Made by a program: the position numbers and the translations under genes. This document shows positions 40,785-48,540 of a stretch of DNA of 64,000 bases, one piece after another. The notes below the pieces were generated by a model. It was not told the origin of the DNA. It saw nothing but the letters and a program-made list of their open reading frames with translations, and made no database searches. Origin of the DNA: Urbifossiella limnaea (GTDB taxonomy: Bacteria > Planctomycetota > Planctomycetia > Gemmatales > Gemmataceae). The stretch covers positions 3,022,322-3,086,321 of the forward strand of contig NZ_CP036273.1 of assembly GCF_007747215.1 (NCBI RefSeq), read 5' to 3'. Each line of letters begins with the position of its first letter. Position 1 is the stretch's first letter.

Positions 40785-41867
40785 ATGCCGAAGAGGAGCG
40801 AGACCATCAGCGGCCGAGAACCGGCGGGCCGAGCGGTCCTGCCCGTCCGTGGGTACCTCTTCTTGGCGGAACTCCGGATGGAAGTCTCCGCCCGGGTCCG
40901 GGTGAAGCCCTGCCCGGACACAATCACGCGGTACGCGGAGGTACTGGCCGACGACCAGAGCTTCAGCCCGGTGGTGGTCTTCCGCGACCCGGACGGCGTG
41001 CTCTGGCTGGCCGACGGGTGGCATCGGGTCGAGGCCGCGAAGGTGGCCGGGCGGGACAAGCTCGTCTCGGAGATTCACGAGGGAAGCGAGGCGGACGCCT
41101 TCTTGTACGCCGCCCAGGCCAACCTGAAGCACGGGCTGGCTGCGACCAAAGCCGACCGCAAGCAAGTCGCCACCCTCCTGCTCAGGAGCCCGGAGTGGGG
41201 GGCGTGGGGCGACCGGGAGATTGGCCGTCTGAGCGGGCTGAACGACAAGACGGTAGCCACACTCCGTAAGGAGCTATCCGCGGAAAATCCGCAGAAGCCA
41301 TCCGCGGAAATTCCGCAGATGAGGGTTGTGCGCCGGAAGGGCACCACCTACACGATGGCGACGGGTCAAGCAAAGACGGCGATACCAAACACCAGCGGTG
41401 CGTCCGTCTCGAACTCACCCAATACGGACCAGCGACCCGAAGTCCCATCCACTCCGGTGGTTGAGGGACCGGCCGACCCTGCCCCGCCGATTCACGACGC
41501 CGCGCCCGAGCTCGTGTCGGCCCCACCGAGCGGACCACCCGTCGATGTTGCCCCGCCCGCGCCCGCGGCACGGACCCGGGACTGGGCGACGGACCCGTTG
41601 GACATCGACTTCATGATTGACAGCGGGCTGCTGTTCGAGCTCAACCGGAGGGTGCTTCACCCATTCGGAATCCGCTTGGTCGTCCGGGTTGCCGACACCG
41701 GGGAGAAGTCGTGGGGGTTGAAGGACTGTCGGTCCGACCCGCGGTCGTTGTCGTTCCCCCCGGCAGTACAGGCGCAGGCGGAGGAGAAGTTCGCCCGGTT
41801 CCTTGAGGCGTTCGGACGGGCGCAGCTCGACCGGCCGGCGCGAAGAGAAGAAAGTATTGGGTCGTGA
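40785..41867 (+). CDS. ParB/Srx-like nuclease-fold protein
   Basis: 360 residues. Residues about 30-150 fit the ParB N-terminal and HTH regions: TITRYAEVLADDQSFSPVVV, WLADGWHRVEAAKVAGRDKL (compare the DGxHRxxA box), VLYAAQANLKHGL-type box AFLYAAQANLKHGLAATKAD, then the helix-turn-helix DREIGRLSGLNDKTVATLRK. A Pro/Ala-rich linker of about 110 residues separates a C-terminal domain (DPLDIDFMIDSGLLFELNRR). It could act in partition, in gene regulation or as a replication accessory. No ParA is beside it. AAGGAGAGAG precedes the ATG, and promoter P1 lies just upstream. Confidence 0.75.
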   Translation: MPKRSETISGREPAGRAVLPVRGYLFLAELRMEVSARVRVKPCPDTITRYAEVLADDQSFSPVVVFRDPDGVLWLADGWHRVEAAKVAGRDKLVSEIHEGSEADAFLYAAQANLKHGLAATKADRKQVATLLLRSPEWGAWGDREIGRLSGLNDKTVATLRKELSAENPQKPSAEIPQMRVVRRKGTTYTMATGQAKTAIPNTSGASVSNSPNTDQRPEVPSTPVVEGPADPAPPIHDAAPELVSAPPSGPPVDVAPPAPAARTRDWATDPLDIDFMIDSGLLFELNRRVLHPFGIRLVVRVADTGEKSWGLKDCRSDPRSLSFPPAVQAQAEEKFARFLEAFGRAQLDRPARREESIGS

Positions 41868-42059
41868 CGTGGCGGCACCGAATACATCACGATTGGCATG
41901 GTGATGCCCGCCACCGCTCGACGGGCCGATGGCGTGTTGGGCGACAGCTCCGAGCCGCAATGCTTATAAATGTAATCGGTTAGGACCGATTTCGGCCCCG
42001 TTATTCAACGCATCTAATCACGAGTTTCTCGTCCTCGGCCCACCTTTTATTTCAACGTA
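41868..42059. other. AT-richer spacer with an inverted repeat
   Basis: About 190 bases that are clearly less GC-rich than the surroundings. AATCGGT-TAGG-ACCGATT (41974-41991) is a perfect 7-bp inverted repeat with a 4-base loop, a possible terminator of the ParB-like gene or an operator. Confidence 0.45.
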
Positions 42060-42089
42060 TTGACAGATGCGGAAACCGTGGTCTGATAC
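42060..42089 (+). promoter_or_regulatory. Promoter P2 upstream of the HExxH-HTH operon
   Basis: TTGACA (42060-42065), an 18-base spacer containing AACCGTGGTC, then TGATAC (42084-42089). Over 30 bases it differs from promoter P1 mainly at a few spacer positions. The first gene starts 254 bases downstream, leaving a long untranslated leader. Confidence 0.7.
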
Positions 42090-42342
42090 GGACGGCGACT
42101 ACCCGTACGAATCCACCCAACGCCCTCCGGTTCGAGCCTGAAGTCCACACTCCGGCTCGTCGCAGCCGTCGCGGGCCGTCCCCGCGCAGGGTGAGTCCTC
42201 GGCCCGACCTCCATCGTCGGTGGTAGCATCGGCCCTGGCGCCACAGGGGCATCTGACAGAACTTGAGCAGCGAGGTCATCCACGAGGCCCATGGGCCGAC
42301 GTGCCCCGCTGCGCGCCTTCATCCCCCTACCTGGAGAGCATC

Positions 42343-43161
42343 ATGCTCAAGTACGCTTGTTCGGATACGGCGATGGACACCGCTTACCACGAGGCCGGCC
42401 ATGTGGTCGCCGGGATGGGCCTCGGGTGCCGGCCGGAGGAGGTTTACATCCGCGAGGACTCGTCCGGCGGGGTGAGGTGGCTGGACTGGGCCGAGGGCCA
42501 GTCCATCGCCCAGGTCCGGCGGGAGCTCGTCCACCTCGTGGCCGGTCCGCTGGCCGAGTTCCTCCACGAGGCCGAGGAGTCGATGTACACCCGCTCGCGC
42601 TGGGCCGACCGACTTGACCCGGGCGACTGGGAGGTGTCGTGGCGCTTGCTGAGCGCCCGCATCCGCCGCGGCGAGACCGGGGACGAGGCGGCGAGGTGCG
42701 ACACGGCCGAGGCCTGGTTCCTCGCCCGGGAGGTGTGCCGCCGGTTGACGTTGCACGACGCCGGGAGGTGGGACGAGCGGCGTGTACGGGCCGACATCCT
42801 GCACCAGCACGGCCGGGCCGACTTCTACTGGGTGACCGGGCCGTTCGTCGCCGTCCGCGAGGGCGACCCGTCGGCTGACGAGTTCGAGATGTTGGGCGAC
42901 GAGGAAGACAGCGAGATGTCGTTCCGGCCCACCGGCCCCATCACCCCGCCCGAGGTCGCCCCGGCCGAGGTGCTGGCGGAAGTCGTCCGCGCCGAGCGGT
43001 GGGCCGAGCGGCTGTTGCGGCGGCGGTGGGCGGCGGTGACAGCCGTGGCCGAGGCCCTCTACCGGAGCAAGAGCGGGTCGTTGACGGGGAAGCGGGTGCA
43101 GACCCTCATCTCCTCGGCCGACCGCTCGTCTCGAAGCAGGGCCAAGAGGGCGTCAGCATGA
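42343..43161 (+). CDS. HExxH-motif protein (zinc-peptidase-like)
   Basis: 272 residues. The N-terminus has AYHEAGHVVAGMGLG, the HEAGH zinc-peptidase signature seen in FtsH-type and related proteases, followed by a helical domain with HLVAGPLAEFLHEAEES, whose acidic residues may give the third zinc ligand. The rest is helical and acidic, with a basic end. GGAGAG is placed before the ATG at 42343. Its TGA overlaps the ATG of the HTH gene. A protease next to a DNA-binding regulator near an attachment site recalls the ImmA-ImmR switch of some integrative elements, but the sequences are not obviously related. Confidence 0.65.
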   Translation: MLKYACSDTAMDTAYHEAGHVVAGMGLGCRPEEVYIREDSSGGVRWLDWAEGQSIAQVRRELVHLVAGPLAEFLHEAEESMYTRSRWADRLDPGDWEVSWRLLSARIRRGETGDEAARCDTAEAWFLAREVCRRLTLHDAGRWDERRVRADILHQHGRADFYWVTGPFVAVREGDPSADEFEMLGDEEDSEMSFRPTGPITPPEVAPAEVLAEVVRAERWAERLLRRRWAAVTAVAEALYRSKSGSLTGKRVQTLISSADRSSRSRAKRASA

Positions 43162-43745
43162 GCCGAGTGAAGGAGGACTTGCTCCACGCCGAGGAGGACG
43201 CCGAGTCTGCGGCGTGGACGGCGAGCCCGGAGGGTCGGGCCGAGAAGGAACGAGCGACCCGGGCACAGGCGGCGGCTGACGCGGAGCGGGCACGTCGGGA
43301 GCAAGCCTGGGCGTCCGAGCGCCCGGTCGAGTGGGCCGAATGGCAGCGGTTGCAGCCCCTGCTCGTCCCCGTCATCGACTTCGGGGGCGACATGCGGTTC
43401 GACTTCGACAACTTCCTGATGGAGGTCGGTCGAGCCCCCTCGCCTGCTCACCGGGTCGTCCGCAAGGCCAAGGCTCTCCCGTACAAGCAAGGGAACCTGC
43501 GCTGGAAGGCGGCAACCCCGCCGAAGACTAACCCGTCACCGGCGCCTTCAAGGGCTGCGGCCCAGGCTGCGAGCGACTTCCTCACCAAGCAGGAGGTTGC
43601 AGACCGCCTTCAGGTCTCGACTCGGACGGTGTCCCGGTGGAGGTCTGAGGGCCTGCTGAAGGAGTTCCGCCGGGGGCAGGTTCTCCGCTTCAAGCTGGAG
43701 GACGTGGAGGCGTTCGAGGCGAAGGGTCGGAGTGGGCGCCGATGA
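43158..43745 (+). CDS. HTH protein, excisionase-like, next to the right attachment site
   Basis: 195 residues. A long charged N-terminal helix (AEEDAESAAWTASPEGRAEK, AAADAERARREQAWASERPV) leads to a C-terminal HTH of the excisionase/MerR type: DFLTKQEVADRLQVSTRTVS, RWRSEGLLKEFRRGQVLRFK, LEDVEAFE. Excisionase-like HTH domains commonly bind arm regions next to att sites; here the CAGCAACCA repeats begin at the very stop codon. Start overlaps the previous stop (ATGA). Likely a directionality factor or regulator of integration. Confidence 0.75.
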   Translation: MSRVKEDLLHAEEDAESAAWTASPEGRAEKERATRAQAAADAERARREQAWASERPVEWAEWQRLQPLLVPVIDFGGDMRFDFDNFLMEVGRAPSPAHRVVRKAKALPYKQGNLRWKAATPPKTNPSPAPSRAAAQAASDFLTKQEVADRLQVSTRTVSRWRSEGLLKEFRRGQVLRFKLEDVEAFEAKGRSGRR

Positions 43746-43746
43746 A

Positions 43747-43783
43747 CAGCAACCACAGCAGCAACCAAGGTGTGCAGCAACCA
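43747..43783 (+). repeat. Three CAGCAACCA repeats, possible integrase arm sites (right)
   Basis: Copies start at 43747, 43759 and 43775. The first two have the same 12-bp step as the two copies at the left end (4145 and 4157). They lie 58-94 bp inside the right attachment repeat. Confidence 0.6.
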
Positions 43784-43806
43784 GAAGTGAGCAAGCCAGT
43801 CAATGA

Positions 43807-43838
43807 AAAGCCGCCGCAAACCCTGCGGCGGCTTTATG
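43807..43838. terminator. Bidirectional terminator at the element's right end
   Basis: AAAGCCGCCGCA (43807-43818) pairs with TGCGGCGGCTTT (43824-43835) around AACCC. With A-rich sequence before and T-rich sequence after, it should stop transcription from both sides, separating element transcripts from the tRNA gene. Confidence 0.75.
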
Positions 43839-43842
43839 TTAG

Positions 43843-43931
43843 CGGAGAGGGCGGGATTCGAACCCGCGGTAGGGTTTTACCCCTACGCCGCTTTAGCAAA
43901 GCGGTGCTTTCGACCACTCAGCCACCTCTCC
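43843..43931 (-). tRNA. tRNA-Ser(GCU)
   Basis: 89 bases reading GGAGAGGTGGC at the 5' end and CCTCTCCG at the 3' end. The anticodon loop TTGCTAA gives anticodon GCU. A long variable arm, as expected for tRNA-Ser, is present (GTAGGGGTAAAACCCTAC), and the T arm has GGTTCGAATCC. The CCA end is not encoded. The 3' 64 bases are shared with the left attachment remnant, so this tRNA is probably a hybrid: chromosomal 5' half and element-supplied 3' half. Confidence 0.95.
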
Positions 43932-44022
43932 GTTCGCCGCGGACTCAGGCCCGCGACGACGTACCGCAATCTTAGCACCCGACCCCGGGCCGACAATCCG
44001 CCCGGTCGCGTTTTCGAACACC

Positions 44023-44865
44023 TCACGCGGTCGCCAGGCACTCTCGTAGGAATCGCACGCCGTGCTCGATGTCGCGGAAGCGGTCCTCCTGCGACCCCAC
44101 CTCGCGCTCGATGCACAGCGGACCGCGGTATCCCACCCGCTTCAACGCCTTCACGAACCCGGCCGTGTTCGTCTGCCCCGTGCCGAGCGGCACCTCGGCG
44201 CCCCACACCCCCGGCCGCGGCGGCCGGTTCGCGTCCTTCACGTGGACGCTGCGGATGTCCGGGGCCAGCAGGTCGAGCACCGCCAGCGGGTCGTCCTTGT
44301 CGTAGAGGAGCATGTTCGCCGGGTCGAAGTTCACTTTCAGGTTCGGACACTTCAGGTCGTCCAGGGTTCGCCGCAGCAGCGCCGCCGACTCTTGCCCCGT
44401 CTCGAACGCCACGGTGATGCCAGCGCTGCCGGCCAGTTCAGCCACCGTCGTGAGCGTGTCCAGGAACGGCTTGCGGTCGTCGGAGCCGACCTCGGGGATG
44501 AAGCCGGCGTGCAGCATGAGGTCGCTCAGGCCCAACTCCCGCGTGCGGGCCAGAGCCCACTTCAGGCGCGACAGGCGGTCCGGGCGCGTGGCCGGGTCGC
44601 CGAAGCCGCCGGTCTTCTCGATCGTCGCCGGGGTGGTGTAGTCCTCGCCGGGGAAGCCGAGCATTGCCCCGCTCATGCGGAATCCGGCCGCGACCGCCGC
44701 CGCGGGCATGGCGTCGCCCTCGGCCCAGGAGGCGTGGTGCGGGTCGCCGCACGCGATCTGCACCACGTCGACGCCGAGTCGGTCCAGGAACCCCTTCAAC
44801 TCCGGAATACTCGTCACCTGCAACGACCAACTGCACACCCCGATCGCCAGCGGCTCGATGGCCAT
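44023..44865 (-). CDS. Sugar phosphate isomerase/epimerase family protein
   Basis: 280 residues, an AP-endonuclease-2-type TIM barrel. Recognisable strands and ligand loops are IGVCSWSLQV, VDVVQIACGDPHHASW, LMLHAGFIPE, GITVAFETGQESAA, LKVNFDPANML with its metal-binding residues, IRSVHVKDANRP and GPLCIEREVG. Related enzymes isomerise sugars or inositol derivatives. It is divergent from the Gfo/Idh/MocA gene across a 133-base gap, and such pairs often act on the same sugar. GGAG lies seven bases before the ATG. First chromosomal gene beyond the element. Confidence 0.85.
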   Translation of the reverse strand: MAIEPLAIGVCSWSLQVTSIPELKGFLDRLGVDVVQIACGDPHHASWAEGDAMPAAAVAAGFRMSGAMLGFPGEDYTTPATIEKTGGFGDPATRPDRLSRLKWALARTRELGLSDLMLHAGFIPEVGSDDRKPFLDTLTTVAELAGSAGITVAFETGQESAALLRRTLDDLKCPNLKVNFDPANMLLYDKDDPLAVLDLLAPDIRSVHVKDANRPPRPGVWGAEVPLGTGQTNTAGFVKALKRVGYRGPLCIEREVGSQEDRFRDIEHGVRFLRECLATA

Positions 44866-44998
44866 TTCCGTCTCCGATTTCGGTTCGCGGCTCGTGCGGT
44901 GATTATGGCGAGCGCCCCACCCGTCCGCCAGCGCCTTTCGCCGGGGCGACACCCGACGTATACTCGCCCTCGTCCGTTCCTCCCACCACCGGGTCGTC

Positions 44999-46318
44999 AT
45001 GTCGCACCGCACCACCCGCCGGCGCTTCCTCGCCGCCGCCCCCGCCGCTCTCGCCGCCCCGATGTACGTCCGGGCGCAGAACGCGAACAGCCGGCTGAAC
45101 CTGGCCGTGATCGGTGTCGCCGACCGCGGCGCGGCGAACCTCGCCGGCGTGCAGCACGAGAACGTCGCCGTCCTGTGCGACATCGACCCGGCCCGGCTCG
45201 ACGCCGCGAAGGCCCGCTTCCCGATGGCGGAAACGTTCATCGACTACCGCCAGCTGTTCGACCGCGCGAGCAACCGGTTCGACGCCGTCGTGATCAGCAC
45301 GCCGGACCACTCGCACTGCCTGCCCGCGGCGCTGGCCATGACCCGCGGCAAGCACGTCTACTGCGAGAAGCCGCTGGCGTACTCCGTGGCCGAGTGCCGG
45401 CTCATGCGCAAGCTCGCCGTCGAGCGGAAGCTCGTGACGCAGATGGGGACGCAGATTCACGCCGGCGACAACTACCGCCGCGTGGTCGAGATCGTGCGGG
45501 CGGGGCTGCTCGGCAACGTGCGGCGGGTTCACGTGTGGCTCGCGGGGAAGCCGCCGGCGGGAGTGCGGAAGGGGCCGAAGGCCAGCCCGAAGCTCGACAT
45601 CGACCTGTGGGCCGGCCCGTCCACGACGCCGCTGTTCGACGCCGAGCACCCCGGCAGCCCGCACGCCAGCCCGAGCCGCCCGTGGCCGCACTTCCACTGG
45701 CGGTACTGGTGGGAGTTCGGCGGCGGGCAGCTGGCCGACTTCGGCTGCCACTTCATGGACCTGCCGGCGTGGGCGCTGAACCTCGGCCTGCCGACGCGAG
45801 TCGAGGCTACCGGCCGCAAGACGTACCAGGGCGACAACACCGTCCCCGACGTGATGCAGGTCGATTACCGATTCCCGGCCGCGGCCGGCCGCGGCGAGGT
45901 GCATCTGACGTGGTACCACGGCGTCCAGGGGCCGGCGCTCGACGGCTCGGTGCGGCACGAAGGGTTCGGCTCCGGCGTGTTGTTCGAAGGCGACAAGGCA
46001 CAGCTGCTGGCCGACTACGGCAAGCTGCGCGTGCTGCCGGACGCCGCCGCGCGTGACTTCAAGGCGCCGCCGCGGTCCATCCCGGCGTCGATCGGGCACC
46101 ACCGCGAGTGGACCGAAGCGGTGAAGACCGGCGGCCCGACGACGTGCAACTTCGACTACTCCGGCCGGCTCGCGGAGGCGGTGTTGCTGGGGAACGTGGC
46201 CTACCGCGCCGGCCGACCGATTACTTGGAACGCCGAGACGGGCCGCACCGACTCGGCGGACGCGGACCGCTACCTGGCGCGGGAGTACCGCCGCGGGTGG
46301 GAACTGCCCGGCACCTGA
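44999..46318 (+). CDS. Gfo/Idh/MocA-family oxidoreductase with Tat signal
   Basis: 439 residues. A twin-arginine signal (TTRRRFLAAAPAALAAP) implies folded export with bound NAD(P). The Rossmann fold begins RLNLAVIGVADRGAANLAG, the family motif HVYCEKPLAYSVAECRLM is intact with its catalytic Lys, and the C-terminal sheet domain follows (YWWEFGGGQLADFGCHFMDL). Many planctomycete members of this family act on sugars outside the cytoplasm. It starts GTCATG 133 bases from the divergent isomerase gene. Confidence 0.88.
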   Translation: MSHRTTRRRFLAAAPAALAAPMYVRAQNANSRLNLAVIGVADRGAANLAGVQHENVAVLCDIDPARLDAAKARFPMAETFIDYRQLFDRASNRFDAVVISTPDHSHCLPAALAMTRGKHVYCEKPLAYSVAECRLMRKLAVERKLVTQMGTQIHAGDNYRRVVEIVRAGLLGNVRRVHVWLAGKPPAGVRKGPKASPKLDIDLWAGPSTTPLFDAEHPGSPHASPSRPWPHFHWRYWWEFGGGQLADFGCHFMDLPAWALNLGLPTRVEATGRKTYQGDNTVPDVMQVDYRFPAAAGRGEVHLTWYHGVQGPALDGSVRHEGFGSGVLFEGDKAQLLADYGKLRVLPDAAARDFKAPPRSIPASIGHHREWTEAVKTGGPTTCNFDYSGRLAEAVLLGNVAYRAGRPITWNAETGRTDSADADRYLAREYRRGWELPGT

Positions 46319-46388
46319 CGCCGCCGGTTCGCCTTGCCCCACCCCCGCCGTCGTGCTATTCCCCCCTCCCACGCGGGAGGGTACGCAC

Positions 46389-47621
46389 ATGGCGGAGGCG
46401 AAAAAGGGCGGCTGGCTAAAAGCCGCCGTCGTCGGCGTGTTGGGCCTCGGCGGCGGCGCCGCCGGCACGTACACCACCGCCCTGATCGACAAGGTGGTCA
46501 AGCCGCCGCTACCGGTCGCCAACTTCGCGGCCGCCGCGGACGGCCTCACCGTCACCTGTCAGAACCACGCCACCGGTGAGACCGGCTGGTGGGACTTCGG
46601 CGACGGCAGCCCGCTCGAGCCGTTCACGCCGTCCGTCCCGTCCGTCACGCACACCTACACCAAGGCCGGCAACTACAGCATCAAGCTTGTCGTCCGCAAC
46701 TTCACCGCCGACGAGAACGAGCGGTCCGTGGGCGTGGAGGTGGGCGGGGGCGCGAAAACCGGTCCGCGCCTGCTCCCGAGGATCTCGACGTTCGCCGTCA
46801 GCCCGGTGTCGTCGGCCTCGGTCGCGCCTGCCACCTTCCGCCTCACCGCCGACGTGTCCGACGCCGACAACTGCGTCTTCGACTACGGCGACGGCCGGCT
46901 CGAGGTCGCCGGCGGCGGCAGGATCGACCGGCTCGTCACGTTCGATAAACCAGGCGCGTTCCCGATCCAGCTGATGGCGCACAACGCCACCGCCGCCGCG
47001 AAGCAGGCCCAGTCCGTGAAGGTGGACGCGCCCGCCGAGGGAACACTCGTCGCCGTCCTGCGCGTGCTCGACAGCGGCACGCGTGTCGAGCGGCAGACGC
47101 ACAACGAAACGGTCGCGGTGCCCGCCCCGAAGGACTCGCGCCGGGCGGCCTTCACCCGCGCCATCCCGGCGCGGCCGGGGGCGGTGCTCGTGAGTGCGGT
47201 CGCCGCCGGGAACGTAGCCGGCGTGCGAAACCTCCGGGTGGAGGTCAGTGCCGACCGAAAGTCCGCCGTCGTGACCGGTGAGTGGGCGGGGAAGGGCGGG
47301 TCGGACGTGCTCGTGCCCGTGCAACTCGTCGAGGAGCGGACGACGACCGTGCAGGGGATGCCGGAGACGATCACCGGCGTGTTCGCCACCTTTGGCAGCC
47401 GCACGACTCTGACTCTCCCACTGCCGCCGGCCCCGACCGGAATCGCGAACCCGCGTCGCAAGATGTCACTGGAAATTCGTCAGTCGGGTCCCGCCGGCAC
47501 CGGCCGCGTCGTCGCGGCGGCGCCGGACGTGACGTTCCCGTGGACCGGCCGCGTCGCCGCCTTCGTGCCGGTGCGGGCCGAAGTGGTCGGCGGCCAGGTC
47601 GTGCTCACCGCCGGCAACTGA
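46389..47621 (+). CDS. PKD-domain protein with N-terminal membrane anchor
   Basis: 410 residues. A basic start (MAEAKKGGWLK) precedes a hydrophobic anchor (AAVVGVLGLGGGAAGTYTTA). A PKD domain follows with WWDFGDGSPLEPFTPSVPSV and THTYTKAGNYSIKLVVRN, then a second, diverged PKD-like domain (CVFDYGDGRLEVAGGG). The C-terminal part is beta-rich and unassigned. PKD domains are beta sandwiches on exported proteins. GGGAGG precedes the ATG at 46389. Confidence 0.75.
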   Translation: MAEAKKGGWLKAAVVGVLGLGGGAAGTYTTALIDKVVKPPLPVANFAAAADGLTVTCQNHATGETGWWDFGDGSPLEPFTPSVPSVTHTYTKAGNYSIKLVVRNFTADENERSVGVEVGGGAKTGPRLLPRISTFAVSPVSSASVAPATFRLTADVSDADNCVFDYGDGRLEVAGGGRIDRLVTFDKPGAFPIQLMAHNATAAAKQAQSVKVDAPAEGTLVAVLRVLDSGTRVERQTHNETVAVPAPKDSRRAAFTRAIPARPGAVLVSAVAAGNVAGVRNLRVEVSADRKSAVVTGEWAGKGGSDVLVPVQLVEERTTTVQGMPETITGVFATFGSRTTLTLPLPPAPTGIANPRRKMSLEIRQSGPAGTGRVVAAAPDVTFPWTGRVAAFVPVRAEVVGGQVVLTAGN

Positions 47622-47682
47622 TCCGCTGTCCGCCGGGGGTGGGGTCGCTAAACCGTCAGCACCCACCCCGCGGAGCCGTGCC

Positions 47683-48531
47683 GTGCCCTCTCCCCTCACC
47701 GCCGAGCAAGTCCGCGAGTACCACGACGCCGGCTCCGTGCTGGCGAAGGGCTTCTTCGACGCCGCCGAAATCGACCTGCTGCGCCGGGCCGCGAAGGAAG
47801 ACCACGAGCTGGACCGGCGCTCGTTCGGCCGGGCCGACGGCGAGGGCGGCGTGGTGCGGCTGAGCCTGTGGAACCACCCCGGCGACGGCGTGTACGGCAT
47901 GTTCGCGCGGTGCGCGAGGCTGGTCCGCAGCTGCGAGGCGCTGCTGGGCGGCGAGGTGTACCACTACCACTCGAAGATGATCCTCAAGGACGCGAAGGTC
48001 GGCGGCGCCTGGGCGTGGCACCAGGACTACGGCTACTGGTACCAGAACGGCGTGCTCGAACCGCTTCTCACCAGCGTGTTCATCGCCGTGGACCCGTGCA
48101 CGCGGGCGAACGGCTGCCTCCAGGTGGTGACGAACTCGCACCACTGCGGCCGCATCACGCACGTCCTCACCGGCGACCAGGCCGGGGCCGACCGCGAGCG
48201 CGTGGCCGAGGTGCTGAAGCGGCCGGAGCGGTTCCCGCTGGTGTACGTCGAGATGGACCCCGGCGACGCGCTGTTTTTCCACCCGAACCTGTTGCACCGC
48301 TCCGATCAGAACACGTCGGACCACCCGCGCTGGGCGATGATCTGCTGCTACAACGCGGCGCGGAACGACCCGTACAAGGACAGCCACCACCCGCGGTACA
48401 CGCCGCTGAAGGTGGTGCCGGACGCGGCAATCCGCGAGGTGGGGGTGAAGCGCTTCGCCGACTCGGGCGACGTGGCGTGGCTCGAAGACCAGCGGGACAG
48501 CAGCGCGAAGTCGCTGCTCGACCGTGAATGA
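47683..48531 (+). CDS. Phytanoyl-CoA dioxygenase (PhyH) family protein
   Basis: 282 residues of the Fe(II)/2-oxoglutarate dioxygenase class. The double-stranded beta helix shows YHYHSKMILKDAKVGGAWAW followed by HQDYGYWYQNG (the HxD iron ligands), then ALFFHPNLLHRSDQNTSDHP with the second His and the Arg/Ser region for 2-oxoglutarate. GTG start. Substrate unknown; family members hydroxylate many small molecules. Confidence 0.85.
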   Translation: MPSPLTAEQVREYHDAGSVLAKGFFDAAEIDLLRRAAKEDHELDRRSFGRADGEGGVVRLSLWNHPGDGVYGMFARCARLVRSCEALLGGEVYHYHSKMILKDAKVGGAWAWHQDYGYWYQNGVLEPLLTSVFIAVDPCTRANGCLQVVTNSHHCGRITHVLTGDQAGADRERVAEVLKRPERFPLVYVEMDPGDALFFHPNLLHRSDQNTSDHPRWAMICCYNAARNDPYKDSHHPRYTPLKVVPDAAIREVGVKRFADSGDVAWLEDQRDSSAKSLLDRE

Positions 48532-48540
48532 CGCGACGAC

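Larger units (their letters stand above)
3944..43906. mobile_element. 39.9-kb integrative element in tRNA-Ser(GCU)
   Basis: A 66-bp near-perfect direct repeat (3944-4009 and 43841-43906) bounds the region; the distance between repeat starts is 39,897 bp. The right copy is part of an intact tRNA-Ser gene and the left copy is only the tRNA's 3' half. A tyrosine recombinase gene reads inward from the left end and an excisionase-like HTH gene lies by the right end. This is the classic arrangement of an element integrated into the 3' half of a tRNA gene. Inside are replication-type genes (primase, AAA+ ATPase, ParB-like protein), two sigma factors, an IS and many small cargo genes. No virion or conjugation genes were recognised. 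The boundaries are inferred from the repeats. Confidence 0.85.

Noticed and set aside
3944-43906. Complete prophage
   Set aside because: No terminase, portal, capsid, tail or lysis gene could be recognised, although the primase, GP88-like and HNH genes are phage-like.
3944-43906. Conjugative element (ICE)
   Set aside because: No relaxase, coupling protein or type IV secretion gene was seen.
43742-43975. Plus-strand open frame starting at the ATGA overlap after the HTH gene
   Set aside because: Its codons are the CAGCAACCA repeats, a terminator and the antisense strand of tRNA-Ser, so it is not a gene.
44062-46056. Plus-strand open frame of 664 codons
   Set aside because: It is antisense to the isomerase gene and runs out of frame through the Gfo/Idh/MocA gene; composition is artefactual.
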